Assembly (NCBI GenBank): GCA_030429665.1 | Contig: JAUIEZ010000002.1 | Location: 31,120 to 95,119, forward strand | DNA from: Gammaproteobacteria bacterium | GTDB lineage: Bacteria; Pseudomonadota; Gammaproteobacteria; Arenicellales; CAJQKF01 | DNA: 64,000 nucleotides | Direction: 5' to 3' | In this document: one piece after another, positions 55,098 to 63,256 of the stretch | How the letters are laid out: every line of letters begins with the position of its first letter | How positions within the stretch are numbered: position 1 is the stretch's first letter | The notes under the pieces: model-generated | Told to the model about the DNA's origin: nothing | Databases searched by the model: none | Seen by the model: the letters and a program-made list of their open reading frames with translations, nothing else | Position numbers and translations under genes: made by a program

Positions 55098-58000
55098 TTG
55101 AGGGTACACTTGGCCAAATCCCGCCACGACGAAACACTCTTGTCCGACAACGTAGATGAATGGCTGACGCGAATCGGCCTCCCGCAATACCGGGACGCAT
55201 TTCGCGAGAACGACCTGGAATGGGATCTCGTGCCCGATCTCGATGTCCAGACATTGAAGGACATCGGCGTGACGTCTGCCGGTCACCGCATGCGCATCCT
55301 CGACGCGGTGCGAAAGCTGCGCGCCGCGCGCGCGGACGAGTCGCCCGAACGAGAGGCTATCGGCGCGGATCAGGTCCAGGAAGAGCCGGACCGCCGCCAG
55401 GTGACGGTGATGTTCTGCGATCTCGTCGGCTCCACCGAGTTGTCGCAGATTCTCGATCCCGAGGATCTGCGCGAGGTGATGCGCGCCTACCAGGAAGCGT
55501 GCGCGCGGGCCATCGAGCGATTCGAGGGTTTCGTCGCGCGCTACATGGGCGACGGCGTGATGTCCTACTTCGGTTATCCCCGGGCCTTCGAGGACGCCGC
55601 CGAGCGCGCCGTGCTTTCCGGCCTCGCCGTGATCGAGGCCGTCGCCGAGCTCGATGCCCGGCTCGGACGGGCCAAGGGCATCGAGTTGGCGGTGCGGGTA
55701 GGCATCGCAACGGGCCCCGTCGTGGCGGGCGACCTCATCGGGCAGGGCGCCTCGCAGGAGCGCTCGGTGGTCGGCGAGACGCCCAACCTGGCGGCCCGGC
55801 TGCAGACCATCGCCCAGCCCGGTACCGTCGCCATCGCGCCGGAGACCCGGGCGTTGTGCGCGGCGCGCATCGTTTGCACGGAGCTCGGCGTCTTCACGCT
55901 GAAGGGCATCGCGAGACCGGTGCGCGCGTGGCGGGCGATGTCGCCGGCCGCGTCGACGGACCGGCTCGACGCCCGCGCCGACGAATCGCTGTCGGCGATT
56001 CGCGGACGAGAGGCGGAGCTCGAGGCGGTGCTCCGGGAATGGCACGCGGCCCGGGACGGCCGGGGGCGGCTGGTTCTCTTGTCCGGCGAACCGGGAATCG
56101 GCAAGTCGCGGATCGTGCAGGCGTTTCGCAGGCGGATCGCCGCGGACCAACACGAGACGGTGCGCTTTCAATGCTCCGCGCATCATGCCAACAGCGCGCT
56201 GTATCCGGTAATCAACCGGTTGAAGGTCGCCGCCGGGTTCTCCGACGGCGACGAGCCCGAACGCCAGCACGCCAAGCTGGCTCGGCTGCTCAAGCGAAGC
56301 GGCCGGCCGGGCGAGTCGGCGGCGGGGCTTTTCGCCTCGCTGCTGTCCGTGCCGCCGGTCGAAGGCCACGAGTTGCCGGAACTCCCGCCGCCGGTACTGA
56401 AGGAGCAGACGCTGGAGGCATTGCTCGAGTACTTTCTGCCCGCGTCGATGTCCATGCCGGCCGTCATCGAGCTCGAGGACGCGCACTGGATCGATCCGTC
56501 GACGCAGGAGTTGATGTCCATGCTGATCGATCGCCTGGGCGATCGGCCGGCGCTGGTGCTGGTCACCTTTCGCCCCGAGTTCCCTTGCCCGTGGACGGAC
56601 CGTCCCGACACCAGTTCGATCGCCCTGGACAACCTGACGCGCGACGAGAGTGAAGCCATCGTCAACGAGCTGTGCGGCGGGCGGGCGTTGCCGGACGATC
56701 TGCTCGAACAGATCGTGGCGAAAACGGACGGCGTGCCGTTGTTCGTCGAGGAGTTGACCAAGAACGTCCTGGAATCGGGTCTGCTTGTCGAATCCGACGG
56801 ACGGCTGCAACCCGTCGGCGAGTTGTCGTCGCTGTCGATTCCCGCATCGTTACAGGACTCGTTGATGGCGCGCCTGGACCGGCTCGGCCCGGTCAAGCGC
56901 CTGGCGCAGGTCGGCGCCGCCATCGGTCGGGAGTTTTCCCGGCAGTTGATCGGCGCCGCGACCGACATGGAGGGCGCGGCGCTGGACGCCGCGCTCGCCG
57001 AACTGGTGGATTCCGAGCTCGTGCATCAACGCAACGACGCGCATTCGTCGCGCTACCAGTTCAAGCATGCCCTGGTTCAGGACGCGGCCTACGCCAGCCT
57101 GCTTCGAAGCCGCCGCCAGTCGCTGCACCTGCGCCTGGCCGAAGTCTACAGCGATCACTTTCCCGAGATCGCCGAGACCCAGCCCGAGATGCTCGCGCGC
57201 CACTGGAGCGAGGGCGGCAGGCCGCTTGAAGCGGCGCTGTGCTGGTTGTCGGCCGGGAAGCGGGCCAGCCGGCGTTTCTCCAACGAGGAAGCCTTGAACC
57301 ACCTGAACAACGGGTTGGCGCTGGTGCCGGCATTGCCGGAGGGTACGCGTCGCGACGAAACCGAGCTGAAGCTGCGCGTCGCCCTCGGCACCGTGCTGCG
57401 GGTGCGCGCGGGGCCGGGCGCCGAGGTCACCCAGGAGAACTACAACCATGCCGTCGCCTTGTGCGAGCGGCTGCCGGTGTCGGCGGAGCACTTCGCCGCC
57501 ATGTGGGGCAAGTGGGTGAACGCGATGAACTTCAAGCCGGAGCTCGGACTGCAATGGACGGAACGATTGCAGGCGCTGGCGACCCAGCTCGACGACGCCG
57601 GATTCATGCTGCAGGCCCATCATGCGCAATGGACGACGCTGTTTCACATCGGTCGTTTCACCGAGGCGTATTCCCATACCGAGCGCGGCCTCGGCTACTA
57701 CGACGAGACGCTGCACCGTCACCACGCGGCGCTGTACGGCGGCCATGACCCGCGCGTGTGCGGCCGGGCGTTCGCGGCGCACGCGCTGTGGATGCTCGGC
57801 GCCTTCGACCGCTCGCTGGAATTCGCGCGCTCGAGCGCGCACTGGGGGCGCGCGCTCGACCACGCGGGCTCGCGGCTGCACGTGATCGAGGGACACTTGC
57901 TGCTGTACCAGTTTCGGCGCGAACCGGAAGCGCTGGCGCCGTGGCTCGACGAGCTGGACCGTATCTGCGCGGACAACGACCTGCCCGAGTACCGCGGCAA

Positions 58001-58502
58001 GCTGTTGTTCAACCGCGGCTGGCTGATCGCCTCGCGGGGCGATATCGAATCGGGCACGGTCATGATGCGCGAGGGCCTGGAGAACCAGCGCAGCGTCGGC
58101 AGCTACGAGGACATCCCCATGTTTTCCGAACGCCTGGCGGAAACGCTGGCGAAATCGGGCGAAACCGCCGCGGGCCTCGAGATGCTGGACAAGGCGCTGG
58201 CCCTGGCCGACGAGTACGGCTACAAGTACTGGCTTGCCGAGGTTCACCGCCGCAAGGGCGCATTGCTGGCGCAGGCGGGGCGAAGCGACGCCGCGCGAGA
58301 GAGTTTCCGCCGCGCGCTGGAGATCGCGCGCCTGCAGGGGGCAAAAACGCTGGAGCTTCGCGCGGAAACGTCCCTGGCGCGGCTTGGCGCGGGATCGGAG
58401 GACGCGTCGATCGACGCCGACAGCGTGAGAAACCTGATCGATTCCTTTACCGAGGACCTCGACTGCGTCGACCTGGTCGAGGCGCGTTCGCTGTTCGGCT
58501 AA
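55098..58502 (+). CDS. SAM-adenylate/guanylate cyclase-AAA-TPR signalling protein
   Basis: 1,134 residues from TTG 55098; TTG at 55140 is another possible start. The order of domains is SAM (~18-75), class III nucleotide cyclase (~98-285) with metal-binding Asp108 in V-M-F-C-D-L-V-G-S-T and Asp152 in Y-M-G-D-G-V-M, AAA-type ATPase with P-loop S-G-E-P-G-I-G-K-S near 330, then a long TPR region to the end. This matches proteins usually named adenylate/guanylate cyclase with TPR repeats. It may make cAMP or a related signal when a partner binds; the nucleotide is not certain. It is convergent with the four-gene minus-strand RiPP-like operon. Confidence 0.88.
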   Translation: MRVHLAKSRHDETLLSDNVDEWLTRIGLPQYRDAFRENDLEWDLVPDLDVQTLKDIGVTSAGHRMRILDAVRKLRAARADESPEREAIGADQVQEEPDRRQVTVMFCDLVGSTELSQILDPEDLREVMRAYQEACARAIERFEGFVARYMGDGVMSYFGYPRAFEDAAERAVLSGLAVIEAVAELDARLGRAKGIELAVRVGIATGPVVAGDLIGQGASQERSVVGETPNLAARLQTIAQPGTVAIAPETRALCAARIVCTELGVFTLKGIARPVRAWRAMSPAASTDRLDARADESLSAIRGREAELEAVLREWHAARDGRGRLVLLSGEPGIGKSRIVQAFRRRIAADQHETVRFQCSAHHANSALYPVINRLKVAAGFSDGDEPERQHAKLARLLKRSGRPGESAAGLFASLLSVPPVEGHELPELPPPVLKEQTLEALLEYFLPASMSMPAVIELEDAHWIDPSTQELMSMLIDRLGDRPALVLVTFRPEFPCPWTDRPDTSSIALDNLTRDESEAIVNELCGGRALPDDLLEQIVAKTDGVPLFVEELTKNVLESGLLVESDGRLQPVGELSSLSIPASLQDSLMARLDRLGPVKRLAQVGAAIGREFSRQLIGAATDMEGAALDAALAELVDSELVHQRNDAHSSRYQFKHALVQDAAYASLLRSRRQSLHLRLAEVYSDHFPEIAETQPEMLARHWSEGGRPLEAALCWLSAGKRASRRFSNEEALNHLNNGLALVPALPEGTRRDETELKLRVALGTVLRVRAGPGAEVTQENYNHAVALCERLPVSAEHFAAMWGKWVNAMNFKPELGLQWTERLQALATQLDDAGFMLQAHHAQWTTLFHIGRFTEAYSHTERGLGYYDETLHRHHAALYGGHDPRVCGRAFAAHALWMLGAFDRSLEFARSSAHWGRALDHAGSRLHVIEGHLLLYQFRREPEALAPWLDELDRICADNDLPEYRGKLLFNRGWLIASRGDIESGTVMMREGLENQRSVGSYEDIPMFSERLAETLAKSGETAAGLEMLDKALALADEYGYKYWLAEVHRRKGALLAQAGRSDAARESFRRALEIARLQGAKTLELRAETSLARLGAGSEDASIDADSVRNLIDSFTEDLDCVDLVEARSLFG

Positions 58503-58504
58503 CC

Positions 58505-58533
58505 CCGGGGACCGCCGACGGGCGGCGCCCCGG
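58505..58533. terminator. Hairpin between convergent genes
   Basis: CCGGGG and CCCCGG arms (58505-58510, 58528-58533) enclose an inner CGCC/GGCG stem. It sits between the cyclase stop and the end of the repeat-protein gene. No strong T-run follows, so bidirectional termination is only a suggestion. Confidence 0.4.
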
Positions 58534-58539
58534 TCTTCG

Positions 58540-59238
58540 TCACTCCTGGTGCGGACCGACCATGGCCATGCGCGAGGCCATCGCCATGCGGGACGTCATG
58601 GCCATGCGCGAGTTCATCGCCATGCGCGACGCCATGGCCATTCGCGAACCGCCGCCCGCGCCGCCGTCCTGTTCCAGCGTCATGAACACGGGCTCCAGGA
58701 GGATATTCTCGAACTTGCCCACCTCGATATCGACCACCATGGACAGGTCGAGCCGGTCCACCTTCCAGACCCTGATATCCTTGGCGAACTGGAAGCCCTT
58801 GCTCGCCAGTCCCGTATCGCGAACCATGAATGACGATGCGCCGGACTTGCCCTTGTGGGAATCCGTGTCCTCGCCCTCGCCCCATACCACGTAGACGAGC
58901 GGCCGCGGCATCTTGTAGTAGTGCCCCTCGTAGGTAAAGCTGTAGATGCGCGCGAGGTTCGGCAGAAGGTCGGGCTCCCGCAGATTTTCCTTACCCTTGC
59001 CGTAGACCTTGCGATTGGACGCCATTTTTCGCCGCAGCGTGGCTTCGAGCGTCGGCGGCGGCATGAACGCGTTGTCCTCTCCGCGCGAATCGTCCTTCTC
59101 CTTGCTGTCGCTGCGATAGTCCGTCTTCAGCAGGTCGCCCAGCTTCAGCTCCAGGCTGTGGAAGCGCTTGCCGAACAGGTAGATCTTGGTGGGTTCGTAA
59201 AGATCCTCGAACAGTTCTTCCGCCGCGTCGAATGCCAT
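58540..59238 (-). CDS. Unknown protein with five C-terminal SRMAMx repeats, candidate RiPP precursor
   Basis: 232 residues from ATG 59238, with GGGGAA just upstream. I do not recognise the ~195-residue N-terminal part; it is charged, with Y-L-F-G-K-R-F-H near 23 and R-P-L-V-Y-V-V-W-G-E near 115. It ends in a Gly-rich linker (G-G-A-G-G-G), then five six-residue units S-R-M-A-M-x (x = A, N, T, A, V) and V-G-P-H-Q-E. It is the last gene of the ycaO-tfuA-zincin operon, 67 bp after the zincin gene. Repeated short cores after a leader and a Gly break resemble multi-core RiPP precursors, such as the repeat-bearing precursor of the TfuA-YcaO product thiovarsolin. That role is an inference; the long leader is unusual. 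Confidence 0.6.
   Translation of the reverse strand: MAFDAAEELFEDLYEPTKIYLFGKRFHSLELKLGDLLKTDYRSDSKEKDDSRGEDNAFMPPPTLEATLRRKMASNRKVYGKGKENLREPDLLPNLARIYSFTYEGHYYKMPRPLVYVVWGEGEDTDSHKGKSGASSFMVRDTGLASKGFQFAKDIRVWKVDRLDLSMVVDIEVGKFENILLEPVFMTLEQDGGAGGGSRMAMASRMAMNSRMAMTSRMAMASRMAMVGPHQE
58562..58651 (-). repeat. Five tandem 18-bp repeats in the coding sequence
   Basis: Five copies of 18 bp with only a few changes. Read on the plus strand, copies alternate between ATGGCC (1, 3, 5) and ATCGCC (2, 4) at their start, which suggests the array grew by copying a 36-bp pair. On the minus strand each copy encodes S-R-M-A-M-x. Confidence 0.95.
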
Positions 59239-59305
59239 ACCCGTTCCCCATCTATTGGTAATTATTCGATTCGGCCCGCGATGCGCGCGCATTGCCGCCG
59301 ATCTT

Positions 59306-60556
59306 TCAGTTCATATCGAGATAGATTCCGTGACGCGCGAACACGTTCTCGATCTCGACCCGATACCATCCCCCGGTCCGGGCGCGATCCGCCTCCAGCA
59401 GAAGTCCTAGGATATCACCAAAATGCACGTCCCACGTCAGGCGGCTCCAGACATCGGCGAGGTACAGGCCCAGCGTGTCCCGCGCATCGACAAGCGCGTG
59501 CTTGAAGCCCACGGGCGCGCGGGCGAACGCGGCGTCAAAGCGCCTGTCCACGGCCTCGAGCTGCGCCGCGTCCTTCACACCGCGGCGCGACATGTCGTCG
59601 AGCGCCGGGTCGATCAGCCGCCGGTCCACGAGATTCTGCTGGAATATCTCGACCAGCAGGTCGAACACGGCGCCGGTCAACGGCAGTGACACGTCGTGGC
59701 GCTCCCGGTGGCTGAGCTGGTCCGGCGGCGTCGATAGATCGGCGACGTCGCTCATCGTGAGGTCGTTGCTGGCCATGCGGATCTGTTTCGTGGGCGACAC
59801 CTCGCCCACCCGGTTCAACACGTTGCGTGGATACAGGTCGCCGCTGGTGCGTTCGAGCAGCAGGTCGACGATGGAGTCGAAATGCAGCAGGGCGATGATG
59901 CCGACGAGGTCGCTCGCCGATTCGTGGAAGGCGAAGAAGCTCGTCGTCGCCTTGCCCGGCGGCGGCAGGCCGATCTTCGCGTACAGCATCGAATGCCCGA
60001 ACTCGTGCGCGAGGACGTCGAAGTTGAGGTTCATCGGGAACTTGCGCCCGCTATCGTCCAGCCGGTAGCCGGCTTCGATGAAGCCGTAGCCGGAGTGCGC
60101 GTTGTCCCAGTCCAGCCACGGCACCAGTTCCATGCGCGGCAGGTCTTCGGAGAAGTGCCACTCGATCGGCGCGCCGAAATAGGCCTCCCAGATGTCCATC
60201 ACCCAGTGCACGGTGCCGAACATGTGCGCCGCCTCGAACTGGTGTGTCCCCGGTCGCAGGTGATCGAAGTGGCCGTCGGCGCCGGGCGTTGCGGGCGCGT
60301 TCATCGCGCCGCGGTAGGGCGGCATGTCGGGAAATTCGTAGGGCGTCTTGGCGACGGCGTCGGCCACGTACATGCGCGCGTCTTCGGGGCCCGGTTGAAT
60401 CTCCCGCGGCGGCGTCGATACCCAGACGGTTTCCGGCTCCTCGAAGCCCGGCAGAATCGGCGGCTGCGGGTACAGCAGGAAGCGCGTGCCCGAGCCGCTG
60501 AAGTCGAGCTCGAGCTGGGAAAGCTCGCGGGCCGCGCGGGGAATGCGGTAGATCAT
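59306..60556 (-). CDS. Putative zinc metallopeptidase (gluzincin-like HExxH protein)
   Basis: 416 residues. H-E-F-G-H at 184-188 followed by F-H-E-S-A-S-D with Glu212 about 24 residues later gives the HExxH plus downstream Glu layout of gluzincins such as thermolysin (M4). No signal peptide or lipobox is visible, so it is probably cytoplasmic. I cannot place it in a named family. It begins 30 bp after tfuA and is followed by the repeat protein, all on the minus strand. A processing role, such as leader removal or release of cores, is possible and inferred from context only. Confidence 0.65.
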   Translation of the reverse strand: MIYRIPRAARELSQLELDFSGSGTRFLLYPQPPILPGFEEPETVWVSTPPREIQPGPEDARMYVADAVAKTPYEFPDMPPYRGAMNAPATPGADGHFDHLRPGTHQFEAAHMFGTVHWVMDIWEAYFGAPIEWHFSEDLPRMELVPWLDWDNAHSGYGFIEAGYRLDDSGRKFPMNLNFDVLAHEFGHSMLYAKIGLPPPGKATTSFFAFHESASDLVGIIALLHFDSIVDLLLERTSGDLYPRNVLNRVGEVSPTKQIRMASNDLTMSDVADLSTPPDQLSHRERHDVSLPLTGAVFDLLVEIFQQNLVDRRLIDPALDDMSRRGVKDAAQLEAVDRRFDAAFARAPVGFKHALVDARDTLGLYLADVWSRLTWDVHFGDILGLLLEADRARTGGWYRVEIENVFARHGIYLDMN

Positions 60557-60586
60557 CGGCGCGCGCCCGTGCGCAATACGAAGCTC

Positions 60587-61831
60587 TCAATCATCTGGAT
60601 GACTGTACACGTATTCACGCAGGACGAGTTCGTGAAACCCGTCGCCGTCGAGGCCCCCGAGGCTCGCCGCGTAGGCGTCGATATCGTCGGGCATTTCGCG
60701 TCCCAGCCGCTCGCTGAAATACCAGTCCATGAGCTGCAGCCGCTCAAGCTCGTCGAGCGCGCCGACGTTCACGATCCGGCGCGCGAGCACGCGCGCCTTG
60801 TCGTCGGCGCGCCGCTTGAAGTTCTCGAGGTCGCCGCTGTCGGCCAGCCGCGCCAGCATCCGTTCCGTGAGCCAGTGCGCCGGTGCGGCATCGCGATAAC
60901 CGGCAATCGACCCGCCGAGCAACGCGTCCCGGTACCACGCGTCCCGTACCGCCTCGTCGCTATCCGCCGGCGCGGCCTCGGCACCGTCGCCGAAGGCCTC
61001 GTCGAGGACCAATTCGCGCAAGGCGAAGAAATCGTCGCCGAGCAGGCGCAGTTCGTCGAAGACGGGCGACGGCGGCGCGGGCGCGCAGGACAACTCGTTC
61101 ACCGCCCGGTCCCACAGGGTCGTTTGCTCGAAGCGGAACGCGACCGGCGCGGCCGGTTCGTCGCCGCGCGACGCCAGCCGCTCGAGAAGGCGGGTCGCGT
61201 CGTCGCGTTTCACGCTCACCTGGTGCGAGGGAATCCACGCCTTCAGCGCCTCCAGCTCGGTCGACAGGCCGTCGAGCTCGCGCGCGTCATCGAACAACGT
61301 ATCGTAGCCGCGCTCGGCGTAGAAACGTCTCCGGCACAACTCGACGAGCGCATCGCGCGTGGCACCCCGTATGACGCCGGCGCGCGCCGCGGCGGCGAGC
61401 GTCGCCCGCACGTCGACCAGCGCCGTGGAAAGACAACGATAGCCGAGCGTCGCCGGTCCGTGGACGATGGCCACCTCGTCGTCGTTTTCGAACGCGTCTT
61501 CGTAGGGCGGGAAGCGGCCCTCGCGGTAAGCATTGAACACGGTGCCCACCCCCTGCATGCCGAAGTCGCCGAGTTCCGCCGCGCGCAAGGCGCCCATGCT
61601 CGCCGCGCCGTAGACGCGTATGCCCCGGTGCATGGCCCACAGGATTTCCTTGTGCCACACGGACGGCACCTGGTTGAAGTAACCGTCGACGATGGCGATC
61701 GTGCGGGGCTCGAGGGTGATCGCCGCGCGGTAGACGTCACCGTAACGCGCCGGCGGCAGGTAACGCGCGTCGAGTATTTCCCGGCAGTCGGCGGCGTCCA
61801 TCGTCGGGCCGATGAAGACGACGTCGTTCAC
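60587..61831 (-). CDS. tfuA: TfuA-like protein, YcaO partner
   Basis: 414 residues from GTG 61831, overlapping the ycaO stop by three bases (GTGA). The first ~210 residues are the TfuA core, with V-F-I-G-P-T near the start, I-A-I-V-D-G-Y-F near 45, S-V-W-H-K-E-I-L near 56 and G-A-A-S-M-G-A-L-R-A-A-E-L near 74. TfuA proteins partner YcaO enzymes during backbone thioamide formation, probably delivering the sulfur. The C-terminal ~200 residues are helical, acidic and less conserved; this extension is longer than the minimal TfuA core. Coupled translation with ycaO supports a physical partnership. Confidence 0.9.
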   Translation of the reverse strand: MNDVVFIGPTMDAADCREILDARYLPPARYGDVYRAAITLEPRTIAIVDGYFNQVPSVWHKEILWAMHRGIRVYGAASMGALRAAELGDFGMQGVGTVFNAYREGRFPPYEDAFENDDEVAIVHGPATLGYRCLSTALVDVRATLAAAARAGVIRGATRDALVELCRRRFYAERGYDTLFDDARELDGLSTELEALKAWIPSHQVSVKRDDATRLLERLASRGDEPAAPVAFRFEQTTLWDRAVNELSCAPAPPSPVFDELRLLGDDFFALRELVLDEAFGDGAEAAPADSDEAVRDAWYRDALLGGSIAGYRDAAPAHWLTERMLARLADSGDLENFKRRADDKARVLARRIVNVGALDELERLQLMDWYFSERLGREMPDDIDAYAASLGGLDGDGFHELVLREYVYSHPDD

Positions 61832-63087
61832 GTGACTAGCGCCGCCAGCTCCGCGGGCAGCTTGCGCGCCGCGCGCGCGCGGCGTCCGGCCACGCCCGTC
61901 TGCCCGTGGTGCCCGTGCGCGCCTTCCAGCGACGGAACGATCACCTTGACCACCGGCAAACCGATATCCGGCTTTTCCAGGTCCACCGCCAGCACCTGCC
62001 GGACGCCGATCGCGCGCAGGCGCTCCAGCGACTCGCCGAGATCCCCGGCGATCGTCGCGTTGTCGAAACCGGGCGCATCCTCGAATCGCTGCGACGGCCG
62101 GTGGCGCGCGGACAGCGCGGCGCAATGCTCGCGGCGCCGGCGTCGAGATGCGTCAAGATACGGCGCCGCGCCGATGTCGTCGCGGGAACCGGCAATGAAG
62201 GTCGTGCGCGCCTGGGCGGCCTCGGTCAGCGCGCGGGCCAGGGCGACCTCGCGGGCGGCGTGGCAGCCGGCGCCGAACTCGGGGTCCGCCCAGTCGGACG
62301 CGTCACCGATCGCCAGGCAGACGAAACAGGCGATGCGGGCATCGGAGGTGACATCCCAGATCCTGACCGTGACGCCGGCGTCCGCGAAACGGTCGAGCAA
62401 CGACCGGCACACGGGATCGTCCACGCTCTCGACGTCGACACCCCGCGCATCCTGCTCGCGCACCGGGCTGTGACGCCAGAGGGACTCGGCATCCCGCTCC
62501 ACCACCTCGAAGACGCCATGGCACGCGGCCTCCTCGAAGGTGTTCCCGGACGCCAGGCCGTTGGTATCCGCGGCGAAGTGCCCGCTGCCGGGGGGCAGCG
62601 GCAGCGTGTAATTGGTGCTCACCATCTCGAACGGCACCCACGCCCGCGTGTCGTCGAGCAGGTTGCCCGATTCGATCCAGAAGATCGGCACATGCGAATC
62701 GAAGCGGCCGGCGCCGGCGCGCGGCAGCTCGTCCAAATCGGCAAGCACCCGTCCGTCGGCCTCAAGCTCGGCGGCCGATCCGAACAACAGCGGCAGCCCC
62801 ACGTGCTCCGCGTGCCAGGTTTCGACCGACTCCATGACCGCCGACGCCTTCGCCGCAGACAGCTCCACGCCCTTGCCCTGGGACACGGAGATGGACCGCG
62901 AATTGGGACGCACCGCCATGGCCACGGGAATCCCCAGGCGATCGAGCCCGGTGATGTTGGACACCCGCGTGATCCCCAGCTTCCCGAACCACGGCTTCGC
63001 CCGCGCCAGCGTTTCCTCGGGCGAAACGGCGCGGTGAGTCCCCGTCCGGTAGAGCTTGTTTCCCTTGTGCTGAGCTGAATCGTTCAC
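61828..63087 (-). CDS. YcaO-domain ATP-dependent enzyme
   Basis: 419 residues from a GTG start with no visible ribosome site. YcaO uses ATP to activate an amide backbone. The ATP-Mg signatures are present: S-A-V-M-E-S-V-E (SxxxExxE) at 82-89, F-E-E-A-A-C-H-G-V-F-E-V-V-E-R-D-A at 184-200 and A-L-T-E-A-A-Q-A-R at 286-294. The C-terminus lacks the PxPxP tail of azoline-forming cyclodehydratases. With tfuA overlapping its stop, the expected product is a thioamide, as in thioviridamide/thiovarsolin-type pathways and McrA thioglycine. It is the first gene of the four-gene operon, and no separate short precursor gene was seen upstream. Confidence 0.92.
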   Translation of the reverse strand: MNDSAQHKGNKLYRTGTHRAVSPEETLARAKPWFGKLGITRVSNITGLDRLGIPVAMAVRPNSRSISVSQGKGVELSAAKASAVMESVETWHAEHVGLPLLFGSAAELEADGRVLADLDELPRAGAGRFDSHVPIFWIESGNLLDDTRAWVPFEMVSTNYTLPLPPGSGHFAADTNGLASGNTFEEAACHGVFEVVERDAESLWRHSPVREQDARGVDVESVDDPVCRSLLDRFADAGVTVRIWDVTSDARIACFVCLAIGDASDWADPEFGAGCHAAREVALARALTEAAQARTTFIAGSRDDIGAAPYLDASRRRRREHCAALSARHRPSQRFEDAPGFDNATIAGDLGESLERLRAIGVRQVLAVDLEKPDIGLPVVKVIVPSLEGAHGHHGQTGVAGRRARAARKLPAELAALVT

Positions 63088-63256
63088 GAGGGCGACATTC
63101 TATACCGGGTGGGTTGGCGACCGTTGTCTACATCCACCGAATTCTCGAATACGCGAGCTTCAAAAAAGCCACTTGACGGAGAATCCCAAAATACTAACTC
63201 AGATTGGTTTACGCAGAACTCTACGTAGTCCAACGGACTTTAGCTGGCCTTGGTTT

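Noticed and set aside
57758-58894. Plus-strand open frame crossing the 18-bp repeats, with an apparent A-M-R-E/D repeat peptide
   Set aside because: It overlaps the cyclase gene end and the antisense repeat gene; no ribosome site, and its text is a mirror of the real minus-strand gene.
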